A DNA stretch of 9,038 bases from Deltaproteobacteria bacterium (GTDB lineage Bacteria; Bdellovibrionota_C; UBA2361; JAAYZI01): NCBI GenBank assembly GCA_012514925.1, contig JAAYZI010000374.1:1-9038 (forward strand), given 5' to 3'. Below are positions 1 to 6,900 of the stretch, piece after piece (the stretch's first letter is position 1; each line of letters begins with the position of its first letter). The notes under the pieces are model-generated. The model made no database searches and was not told where the DNA came from. It worked only from the letters and a program-made list of their open reading frames with translations. Made by a program: the position numbers and the translations under genes.

Positions 1-189
1 ACACTGAACTATCTTAGCCGCCTTTGTCATGCCGCAGTCGAAGCGAGAGTCCCTTTTGTAATTGCAAATATCAACCATAGTGCTGAAGACCTTGTACACA
101 ACATGAAAGGCGCCATGGCCACATATGCCAGGTATGCCCTAAGCAGCGAGTTGGCCTTGGCTGGCATAACTCTTATACGTCGCGCGTAA
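1..189 (+). CDS. C-terminal fragment of an unrecognised protein
   Basis: An open frame enters from the left edge in frame 1 and ends at TAA 187-189, giving 62 visible residues beginning TLNYLSRLCHAAVEARVPF. The start lies outside the window. The composition looks like real protein: Ala/Leu-rich amphipathic stretches, a VPFVIANIN strand-like segment, then a helical KGAMATYARYALSSELALAG region and a short basic end (LIRRA). I do not recognise the family and assign no function. A competing explanation is chance openness of a short edge frame, but codon choice and the absence of any longer frame on either strand favour a real 3' end. The next gene on this strand begins 235 bp downstream, so the two are probably not tightly coupled. 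Confidence 0.5.
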   Translation, partial: TLNYLSRLCHAAVEARVPFVIANINHSAEDLVHNMKGAMATYARYALSSELALAGITLIRRA

Positions 190-199
190 CCGTTCACTT

Positions 200-224
200 A
201 TGGAATTGATTACACGAAATCCAC
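200..224 (+). repeat. Intergenic repeat, copy A
   Basis: ATGGAATT followed directly by GATTACACGAAATCCAC. The same words in the same orientation recur at 2309-2336, with a 3-bp ATT insertion between the two blocks and one substitution (G to A). The ends are an imperfect inverted repeat (TGGAATT / AAATCCA, one mismatch), so each copy could fold as a small hairpin with a 9-nt loop here. It lies just after the stop codon of the left-edge gene. Confidence 0.6.
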
Positions 225-229
225 CCAAG

Positions 230-304
230 GCGACGACGGACTCTTGGCGCATAACCTCCGTGCTATAAGGGTTTTCTCATCGCCGACTAGGAGAGATTCG
301 TCGC
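230..304. other. Possible folded segment in the 190-424 gap
   Basis: In the 235-bp gap before the glutaredoxin gene, GCGACGA (230-236) pairs with TCGTCGC (298-304), and ACGGA (236-240) pairs with TCCGT (257-261); the two helices share the base at 236, so one would lose a pair. No open frame of useful length is present. This could be a leader or small RNA, but there is no match to a known RNA family that I recognise, and such short pairings can arise by chance. Confidence 0.2.
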
Positions 305-308
305 TTGC

Positions 309-337
309 CTGACAGGCTCTCTGTGTACATATATAGC
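309..337 (+). promoter_or_regulatory. Candidate sigma70-type promoter for the glutaredoxin gene
   Basis: CTGACA (309-314, five of six consensus -35 bases) is separated by 17 bp from TATAGC (332-337, four of six -10 bases). The -35 overlaps a small palindrome GCCTG-A-CAGGC (308-318) that could serve as an operator. Predicted transcription would begin near 344, leaving about 80 nt of leader before the ATG at 425. This rests on consensus matching only. Confidence 0.35.
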
Positions 338-424
338 GCAACCAAGCAGAACGCGCTCTAATCTAGCGTATGGTGCATAACTGTGCTAGCGTGCGCGAAG
401 GCTCTTAATTGGACGATTAGGGAT

Positions 425-907
425 ATGCTTAAGCATCTCAGCTCAGTTTTAACCTTGATTTGGCTCTTTTCACTCGCAAGCTGGTGCAGCGCGCAGCCTG
501 TACGAACATCTCAACATGCCGGGTTACGCTCTAAAGTCAAAGTCGAGGTGTTCACCACCAATACCTGCGAGCCCTGCAAAAAGTTGGAAAAATTTTTAAT
601 GGAAATGAAGGTCCCGTTTATTCGTTACGACCTGAATAAAAACAAAGCGGCGCGGCAGGATTATTATAAAAACATCGGACGCGGTAAGATTCCAGTGACC
701 CGCATCAGCGGTCGTATCGTTATACGAGGGGATGAGCCTGCCAAGGTTTACCAAACTATCTTAAAACAGCAAAAGAGCACACCAATTACTTCACCGCGCC
801 GAGATGATATCTTTCACTCTCCCCCCAAAGCTAAAAAACCACGCAGTGATAAGATGGACGATAAGACGAACTCCGTCCGGCCTAAAGAAGAGTTCGCGCT
901 GCCTTGA
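425..907 (+). CDS. Exported glutaredoxin-like thiol-disulfide protein
   Basis: 160 residues. A Sec signal peptide is clear: MLKH, a hydrophobic core (residues 5-20), then CSA before Gln24 as a likely cleavage site. The mature part has a glutaredoxin/thioredoxin fold: a beta strand VEVFTT, the redox motif T-C48-E-P-C51 at the head of a helix, and a cis-proline segment GKIPV (Pro90) followed by the I-x-G-x-I-V-I-R-G-D strand-turn typical of glutaredoxins. The expected activity is thiol-disulfide exchange in the periplasm or at the cell surface. After about residue 115 comes a 45-residue Lys/Pro/Ser-rich, probably disordered tail not usual for the family. The ATG at 425 is chosen over an in-frame GTG at 383 because the signal peptide begins there and AGGGAT lies just upstream. 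The gene is convergent with the RRM gene 24 bp away. The specific substrate is unknown. Confidence 0.8.
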   Translation: MLKHLSSVLTLIWLFSLASWCSAQPVRTSQHAGLRSKVKVEVFTTNTCEPCKKLEKFLMEMKVPFIRYDLNKNKAARQDYYKNIGRGKIPVTRISGRIVIRGDEPAKVYQTILKQQKSTPITSPRRDDIFHSPPKAKKPRSDKMDDKTNSVRPKEEFALP

Positions 908-931
908 CGATCAACGGTGCTCTTAAGCGAA

Positions 932-1228
932 TTACCGCGGCCCACGGTCAAAACGACCACCTCCCCGATCATCACGGGGAGCCTGTGGCTTAGCCTCTGC
1001 TACGCTGATGTTGCGACCTTCCAAATTGCGATTGTTCAGATCACTAATGGCGTTGGCAGCCTCTTCCTCACTCGACATTTCAACAAAACCGAAACCTTTG
1101 CTACGGCCTGAGCGCTGATCCTTTACTATTTTTACGGACTCTACCTTACCTACTTCCGAAAAAAACTGCTCTAGCGACTCCTCTGATAAATTGAATGAAA
1201 GATTGCCCACGAAAAGCTTCTTACCCAT
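932..1228 (-). CDS. Small RRM-type RNA-binding protein
   Basis: 98 residues forming a single RNA recognition motif. RNP2 is LFVGNL (5-10) and RNP1 is KGFGFVEM (44-51), with the RNA-stacking aromatics Phe6, Phe46 and Phe48 all present. The beta-alpha-beta-beta-alpha-beta pattern is complete by about residue 80. A short Arg/Gly-rich tail (APRDDRGGGRFDRGPR) follows, like the tails of cyanobacterial Rbp proteins and other bacterial RRM proteins. It should bind single-stranded RNA in the cytoplasm. Many bacterial relatives respond to cold, but nothing here shows this directly. GGAG sits 5 nt before the ATG. A weak promoter candidate lies upstream on the minus strand (TTGCTC at 1272-1267, 17 bp, TAAAAC at 1249-1244), which would leave a very short leader. 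The 3' end of the reading frame contains a perfect 7-bp hairpin (961-981). Confidence 0.9.
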   Translation of the reverse strand: MGKKLFVGNLSFNLSEESLEQFFSEVGKVESVKIVKDQRSGRSKGFGFVEMSSEEEAANAISDLNNRNLEGRNISVAEAKPQAPRDDRGGGRFDRGPR

Positions 1229-1307
1229 GCTGTCTCCATAAAAGTTTTATGCCGCTGAGAGGACATGAGCAAAAGCACTCAAAGGACTCCAGGGCAGACA
1301 CACTACC

Positions 1308-1341
1308 GCGTGCTTTCTATCATGATAGTGCAGGGGCACGC
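1308..1341. other. Nested inverted repeats between UPF0270 and RRM genes
   Basis: GCGTGC (1308-1313) and GCACGC (1336-1341) form an outer 6-bp stem around a perfect 12-bp palindrome CTATCATGATAG (1317-1328). An 8-bp palindrome AAGATCTT lies next to it at 1347-1354. The 129-bp gap has no open frame of note. The structure lies just past the UPF0270 stop on the minus strand and could end that transcript or hold an operator for the RRM gene. There is no U-tract, so a classical intrinsic terminator is not supported. Confidence 0.35.
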
Positions 1342-1357
1342 AAGACCAAGATCTTAA

Positions 1358-1573
1358 TCATCCCAAGGCTTTGCTAGGAACGATGTTGCAACTCTGAACC
1401 TCGGGATCGTAGACGACCTTCGCCAGGCCACGCTTTAGCTGCTTCTTAACCAGCTCAACTTTTTCCTCAAGAGAGTAATCCCGATGACCGTACTCAGTAC
1501 CCTCCCTTAAGACAAATTCTTCTATAATACCCACCAATGCGATTTCACTCAATTTATCGTACGGAATCTCCAC
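1358..1573 (-). CDS. UPF0270 (YheU-type) small protein
   Basis: 71 residues, the usual length for UPF0270 proteins (about 72 in E. coli YheU). Diagnostic segments are the N-terminal IPYDKL (YheU has IPWQ-L), EEFVLREGTEYG, SLEEKVELVKKQL and the closing NIVPSKAL (family: NI-P). The frame stays open upstream to 1696, but that extension only overlaps the Yip1 gene in another frame. The GTG at 1573 gives the family N-terminus and has AAAGGGG 5 nt before it, overlapping the stop codon of the upstream gene. The biochemical role of this family is not established. The gene is 10 nt downstream of the Yip1-type gene and almost certainly in the same transcript. The family is best known from Gammaproteobacteria. 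Confidence 0.85.
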   Translation of the reverse strand: MEIPYDKLSEIALVGIIEEFVLREGTEYGHRDYSLEEKVELVKKQLKRGLAKVVYDPEVQSCNIVPSKALG

Positions 1574-1583
1574 ACCAACCCCT

Positions 1584-2267
1584 TTAAACCTGACCGATAG
1601 CGTTTTCAAAAATTTTTGGAACAATAGGCGGCGCAAACGTGGCGACCAAAACTCCCAACATCCCAAATGAAATAAGCGCGCTAAAAAAAACTCCAAGAAA
1701 AAATGGCACCCGTTTATCGGCTGGAATCAGACAAAGAGACGCAGAGCCTTCAAACAACAGGTACGCACCGTAAAAAGAGACCAATCCCCAAATCAGCTCC
1801 AACCCAGGAACCACCAGCAACAACCCACCAACCATGGCTGGCACAAGAGAGTAGCTTACCAGCTGACTGCTTCTTAGGAAGGAAAGCTCAAGACCAAGCG
1901 CTGCCGCTAAACCCTTTGCCACCCAGGCTAGGATGTAAATCAACAGCATGCTAAACGCATACAAAAACAGAGCCGCAAAAAATGCCCGCAAAAAATGCCA
2001 TCTCACCACTCCAGCAAAGAGAATATGTTCACCAACAAAGCTCTTGCCGATCAACCAACTGACCCAGGGCAGGCAAAGAATCAGCGCGACAAACTTTGAG
2101 TAAAGGTCCCGTACCGAACATTCCTCCGCCAAAATCGAACCCCACACACTTCGTGGATTCATCACCAAGTCTCTAACTCTACAAGACAGAGACAGCACAT
2201 TGCGCTTACAGCAAAACCCAGGATCCTCTTTTTCCGCTTGAGACGCCGCGGACGAATCAGTTTGCAT
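1584..2267 (-). CDS. Yip1-domain integral membrane protein
   Basis: 227 residues. The N-terminal 30 residues are polar, with Cys19-Cys20. They are followed by the amphipathic segment RVRDLVMNPRSVWGSILAEE, typical of bacterial Yip1 proteins, where 'P-x-x-x-W-x-x-I-x-x-E' precedes the membrane region. About five hydrophobic segments follow at residues 58-74, 93-117, 137-156, 158-176 and 188-212. This is the layout of the Yip1 superfamily (PF04893). It is an inner-membrane protein; bacterial members have no settled function. The ATG start at 2267 is strongly supported by AAGGAGA upstream with an 8-nt spacer. It is the first gene of the minus-strand pair with UPF0270. Repeat copy B lies 40-70 bp upstream, where its promoter would be expected. 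Confidence 0.75.
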   Translation of the reverse strand: MQTDSSAASQAEKEDPGFCCKRNVLSLSCRVRDLVMNPRSVWGSILAEECSVRDLYSKFVALILCLPWVSWLIGKSFVGEHILFAGVVRWHFLRAFFAALFLYAFSMLLIYILAWVAKGLAAALGLELSFLRSSQLVSYSLVPAMVGGLLLVVPGLELIWGLVSFYGAYLLFEGSASLCLIPADKRVPFFLGVFFSALISFGMLGVLVATFAPPIVPKIFENAIGQV

Positions 2268-2308
2268 TTGCCGATCTCCTTTTTAAAACTTTAGGCAACC
2301 ATCCACGC

Positions 2309-2336
2309 ATGGAATTATTGATTACACAAAATCCAC
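2309..2336 (+). repeat. Intergenic repeat, copy B
   Basis: ATGGAATT, a 3-bp insertion ATT, then GATTACACAAAATCCAC. Apart from the insertion and one base, it is identical to copy A at 200-224 and in the same orientation. It keeps the terminal inverted repeat TGGAATT / AAATCCA but with a 12-nt loop. It lies in the upstream region of the Yip1-UPF0270 operon. Confidence 0.6.
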
Positions 2337-2346
2337 TAACACCGAA

Positions 2347-2374
2347 GCCTAGGCAAAAGGTCCCCTCAGGGGCC
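2347..2374. other. Palindrome plus GC-rich hairpin in the divergent gap
   Basis: An 8-bp palindrome GCCTAGGC (2347-2354) is followed by the stem GGTCCC (2359-2364) / GGGGCC (2369-2374), closed by one G-U pair with a CTCA loop. On the minus strand the hairpin is followed by TTTT, but one pair becomes a C-A mismatch. No gene ends here, so its role as a terminator is doubtful. The rest of the 2268-2627 gap holds repeat copy B, a CCGTTCAC word (2403-2410) and the promoter candidate below. Confidence 0.3.
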
Positions 2375-2478
2375 GAAAACATTTTAAGGGTGAAAACACT
2401 ATCCGTTCACAACTTTAGCTTTAACCGCTATTCTTAGCTACGACTACACCGCTTTACAATAGTAGTAGCTCACACTTC

Positions 2479-2507
2479 TTGCAAAAGAGCTGTAATGTTA
2501 ATAGGAT
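2479..2507 (+). promoter_or_regulatory. Candidate promoter for the YhaO/YhaN-like operon
   Basis: TTGCAA (2479-2484) and TAGGAT (2502-2507) are each four of six to the sigma70 consensus, with a 17-bp spacer. The start of transcription would be near 2514, about 110 nt before the gene. Within that leader GTTCACA (2531-2537) can pair with TGTGAAC (2612-2618), which directly abuts the ATG at 2619 and could mask initiation. This is consensus matching only. Confidence 0.35.
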
Positions 2508-2627
2508 ACGGTCGTAAGCTGCTAGCCGACGTTCACATAAACATTAAGCTTGAAACTACAATGTATCGCCGGTTCTACTATCAAGAAGAAAACGCTGGTA
2601 TGGCATGCTCGTGTGAACATGAGAATC

Positions 2628-3902
2628 ATGGGGAACATTAAGGTACTTTGCATTGGCGACGTCCATCTTGGCCGCCCCTCGTCTAGGATGGTGCTCGAAG
2701 CGGCGCAGACAGATAGTGACTTTCCTAGCCCGCGCGACACCTTGACGCAGACAACCATAAGAGCCCAGAGATTGGCCGTAGATGTAGTGGTTTTCAGCGG
2801 CGATGTGGTCGACCAGAGCAACGCCCATTTCGAAGCCTTCGGTGCCCTTTCAAATGTGGTAAAAATGCTGGCGCAAGCAGGTATCAAAGTTTATGCCGTA
2901 GCCGGCAATCATGATTATGAAGTGCTGGAAAAATTAGCCGCTACTATTCCTGAATTTCGGCTGCTGGGAGCAGATGGCAGTTGGGAGGAAGAAGTCTTAA
3001 CGCTTAGAGAATCAAAACTTAGAATTCAGGGAAAGTCTTTTACCAAACGGCATTCTCCCGATGACCCTGTGGCAGACTACACTCCACCCCAGGACACTAT
3101 CCCTACGTTGGCTCTCTTGCACTGTGACCTGGGAGGCGACTCGAATTATGCGCCGGTATCACTTTCCCAACTTGAGTCTAAGGCTCCTTCAGCTTGGGTG
3201 CTGGGACACATCCACAAACCCGTACTTTTGAAGGATGATCCCCTGATTTTCTACCCCGGCACTCTACATCCCCTTGATTCAACCGAAACCGGCCCACATG
3301 GGCCGTGGCTGCTTGAGATTGACCCCAGCGGAAAAGCCTCGGCTAAGATGATCGCCTTAGCTCCGCTGCGATACGAATACCTGAGAATCTCCCTGGACGG
3401 GTGTGACTCTGTGGCAGAGGCCCGTACACGCATAACAAAAGACCTCTCTTCGTGGAGAGAAGAGCACTTGGCTGAACTAGAGGATGTGCAGACAATCAGC
3501 CTGCGCCTCTCCTTAACTGGACACACCGCCATATTTAGTGAACTGCCGCTTCTGTGCCAGGAGTTGGAAGAGAACTCGGAAGAGTTAATGCCTGGACTGC
3601 AGATTGAAAAAATCATGCAAAACTGCCGCCCTCAAGTGCCTTTGCAGACGCTAGCTGCTGGGCAGGATCCGGCCGGACTTATAGCAAGAAAGCTGCTGAT
3701 ACTTGAACAGCGCCTACCGCAACATGATTATACGGAGCTCCTAGCCGCCGGGCGCAGGCATATTTTAGCCGCCTTGCAACAAGCGGACTTACCCCATGAA
3801 TTCAACAGCAATCTCGAAGATCCGGAGGTGGCTTCGGTCTTAGACCAGGCCGCAGCCTCACTGCTTAACTTGCTTCTTTCTCAGAAGGAACAGTCAGCTT
3901 GA
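2628..3902 (+). CDS. YhaO/SbcD-like metallophosphoesterase, nuclease subunit
   Basis: 424 residues from the ATG at 2628. All calcineurin-like metallophosphoesterase motifs are present: D11-x-H13 (GDVHLG), G58-D59-x-x-D62, G93-N-H-D96, H165 in LLH, and G193-H-x-H196. These bind two metal ions (usually Mn) in Mre11/SbcD-family nucleases. The roughly 200-residue region after the catalytic core matches the capping and ATPase-docking part seen in YhaO and SbcD. The role should be DNA end processing with the adjacent ATPase. An in-frame ATG at 2619 and a TTG at 2550 are possible alternative starts. The 2628 or 2619 start fits the family N-terminus (IKVLCIGDVHLG) and 2550 does not. No start has a good Shine-Dalgarno site. 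The TGA stop overlaps the start of the next gene by 4 nt, indicating translational coupling. Confidence 0.9.
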   Translation: MGNIKVLCIGDVHLGRPSSRMVLEAAQTDSDFPSPRDTLTQTTIRAQRLAVDVVVFSGDVVDQSNAHFEAFGALSNVVKMLAQAGIKVYAVAGNHDYEVLEKLAATIPEFRLLGADGSWEEEVLTLRESKLRIQGKSFTKRHSPDDPVADYTPPQDTIPTLALLHCDLGGDSNYAPVSLSQLESKAPSAWVLGHIHKPVLLKDDPLIFYPGTLHPLDSTETGPHGPWLLEIDPSGKASAKMIALAPLRYEYLRISLDGCDSVAEARTRITKDLSSWREEHLAELEDVQTISLRLSLTGHTAIFSELPLLCQELEENSEELMPGLQIEKIMQNCRPQVPLQTLAAGQDPAGLIARKLLILEQRLPQHDYTELLAAGRRHILAALQQADLPHEFNSNLEDPEVASVLDQAAASLLNLLLSQKEQSA

Positions 3903-6900
3903 AACTCGTCTCTCTTAAAACGCGCGGCCTGCCCGGATTTGAAAACCAAGGGCTTACAATTTCAGATTTAAGCCCTGATCTAACAGTTGTATTGGGAGCA
4001 AACGCCTCAGGCAAAACCACGTTGTGTCGTACTATTCAAGGCCTGCTTTGGGCCGAACACTTAAAGTCTGCTCCAGAGGCCGAGATCTACAGCCTGTGGA
4101 GCTTGGACCATCACAAATTGGAGATCCAAGCAAGCGCCTTTAGATTAAGGTTCTTCTTGGACGGCGTACAAGTCGATCCCATAGTACTGCCACCTGCTTA
4201 CCTAGCCCACTCCTATGTGATTACACTTGACGACCTTTTTGAAGACAACGCTCAAAGTGAAACACATTCCGCCCAGCAAATTGCAAAGGAGATGACCGGT
4301 GGATTTGATCTAGCGGCACTTCGGAGATCCGCCTTGGTCTCTTGGTCTCCCAAAAGCGTCTCTACCGCCAAAGGCGAACTCAGGCGCACTCAGGCGGATG
4401 TTCGGTCAGTCAAACGGGAACAAGCGACACTTGCTGCCGAAGAGGCGCGCCTGCCAGATTTAACCGCCGAATATCATGAAGCTTGCAGAGCAGAACAACG
4501 CATAAAGTTACTCGACGCAGCCCAAACCTATCAGAAGAAGAAACATGCCTTGCTTTTAAGGCAGGAGGAAATCAGCGCTTATCCCAGTGAAATATCCCTC
4601 TTACTCGGCAACGAAATTGAAGTACTGGCTGAAGCGCGGGATGCCCGAGATCGTAAGCACGCTCAGCTTAAAGCTGCAGAGCTTAAACTTAACGAGCTTG
4701 ACGCCGCACGCGCCAAGCTGCATTTCAAAGAAGAGAGCACCGCTCCGACGCGCCTAAAGAACATCATGGAAAGGCTGCAGCGTATCTTCGATGAGCAGCA
4801 AAGACTAAAACAACAGATCGCTCGCTGCCGGGGAAGTCTGCATGACATCTCCAAAAAAATCTCTCCCGAAGTTTCCCTAGAAACGATACCACCACTTAAT
4901 GCGGATATTTTAACCCAAATTGAGCTCTTGCAGCGCCGCTTCGAAGAAATTTCCCAAAAACAAAATCTGCTTAAAGCTGAGATACAATACTGCGCCAAAG
5001 AGCTTTCAAACGACGACCCGGAAAGCCTTTCACAAGCCGCAGCCACTTTGCGGCGCTGGCTTAGAGCACCCGATACGCGCTCTTATGATTTTGCAACACT
5101 GATCCGCTGGATTGTTTTGTTTTCTGCAGTGCTGCTGACCGTAGCCGTACTGACGCCTACAACCGGCTCAAATCTTCTTTGGATGCTGGCAGGACTCCCA
5201 GTGTTAATAATAATCTGGGTAGCGCTGCCCCGCTCTAAACATTCCCAATCTAACCTGCGCGCTTCATTAAAGGAGCAGTTTGAAACCATTTTGCAGGATG
5301 GCCCTCCCGATTGGGAGCCCAAGTCCGTCACCTCTTTTTTGGAGCAATTAGAAGACAGACTTCTCTCTGCCAAAGCAGCGGCCTGGGCGCGCGAAAAAGC
5401 CAGACGGCTCGAGGCCGATCTAGCCGTCGCCCAAGCGGAAGGGGAGCAGCTTGAAGTCGAACGTAAATCTTTAGCAGCTAAAGTCGGAGTGACCGCTCCC
5501 ACCACCCTAATGGGCCTGAGCCTACTGACCTCCAATCTGGATCAATATCAACGTTTGGCTTCTGAAATGCGTGGTTTGGAAAGTGCGTTGACCGATGAAG
5601 AAGTACGCTTTGCCAGCCTGCTTAAAGATCTAAACACCGCGCTACAAAGCTACGGCATACCCGAAGCTCAATCTCTTGACGAAGCCGTTGCGGCGGTTAA
5701 GCTGGCGGGAGAAAGCGCCGAAACCGCCTGTAAGCTTGAGGATGAAATCCGCCTGACCCGTTCCACTCATGAGCAGTTGCACCAAGACCTAACGCTGCTT
5801 CAAGATAAATACTCCGGCTTGTTCTCCAGGCTCAACCTAGCCGAATCAGATGAAAACGGATTGCACAAGCTGTGCAACGCGCGGCCAGCCTATCTGGCCT
5901 GCGCTGAGGATCTCAAAGTACTGGAACGAGAATGCCAGACTTTGGAACAGGAACTCGCCCAAAACGCCCCAGAGCTACTTGAACTCGATCAGCATCAACT
6001 TGCTCAGCAACACCTGGAGTTTAGCGCATTAGCTGATCGCCGTGAGGCTCTGCTTCAGGAGACTACTGCTATTAAAACCCGCATTTCCGATGCCCGCCAA
6101 GGCCGGAAACTGGAAACTGCTTTGAAGCAGCAAGGACGCGCTCAATCAAAACTGGCGGGTATGAGAGATCAGATTGTTTTGGCTTCCGCTGCTCTTTTTT
6201 TACTTAACCAGGTGGAATCCGAATACCAACTGAAAAATGAACCACTAGTTTTTAAGGAAGCGGCGCGCCTTTTTGAAATTTTTACAAGAGGTGCCTATAA
6301 GCTTGTATCAGCGCCACCCCACGAGGAAACGCCCGAATTTAGAGCGCATGACACCGCCTTAAACCGCACCCTACGATTAGATCAGCTTTCACGTGGCACT
6401 CGCATGCAGCTTCAGTTGGCAGTGCGATTTGCTTTCGCCGCTAGCGCCGAAAGTGGAATTAAACTTCCATTTCTTCTAGATGAAGCGCTTTGTATCAGTG
6501 ACCCGGAACGTTTTAAGGCTATTTCAGAAGCACTGATTGCTATCACCCGTGAGGGACGACAGCTTATCTATTTTACTTCCCAACCGCATGAAGCCGCCCT
6601 ATGGCAAACGCTAACAGAACAGCACGACGTTCCTAAATTAAAAGTACTCAGCCTTTCCAAAGGAGATCCCGCACGTAGCAGCCTAACCTTAGTACCTACC
6701 GGCACACACCCTCCTGAACCCAACGGACTGACGCTGGAAGAATATGTGGCACTACTAAAACCTGCGCGAATCGTTCCAGCCAATGGAGGCGACGCCGTCC
6801 CAATTGCACATTTAGCCGACGATCCTCAATTAATCTGGAAGCTACTTTCGGCTGGAATTACAACCTTCGGCCAACTTAAGACTCTTTTCAAACGAGGCTC

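Noticed and set aside
961..981. GC-rich hairpin as a transcription terminator
   Set aside because: It is inside the RRM coding region and no T-run follows on either strand.
917..1111. Plus-strand open frame opposite the RRM gene
   Set aside because: It is an antisense shadow of a well-supported RRM gene, with no ribosome site and no recognisable domain.
1574..1696. N-terminal extension of the UPF0270 frame
   Set aside because: It lies inside the Yip1 coding region in another frame. The family length and a good ribosome site place the start at GTG 1573.
2550..2618. Upstream extension of the nuclease gene from a TTG at 2550
   Set aside because: The added residues do not resemble the family, no ribosome site precedes the TTG, and the conserved IKVLCIGDVHLG start fits the ATG at 2628 or 2619.
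4663..5535. Minus-strand open frames opposite the ATPase coiled coil
   Set aside because: They are Ser/Arg-rich shadows, the expected product of reading Leu/Glu/Ala-rich coiled-coil codons backwards.
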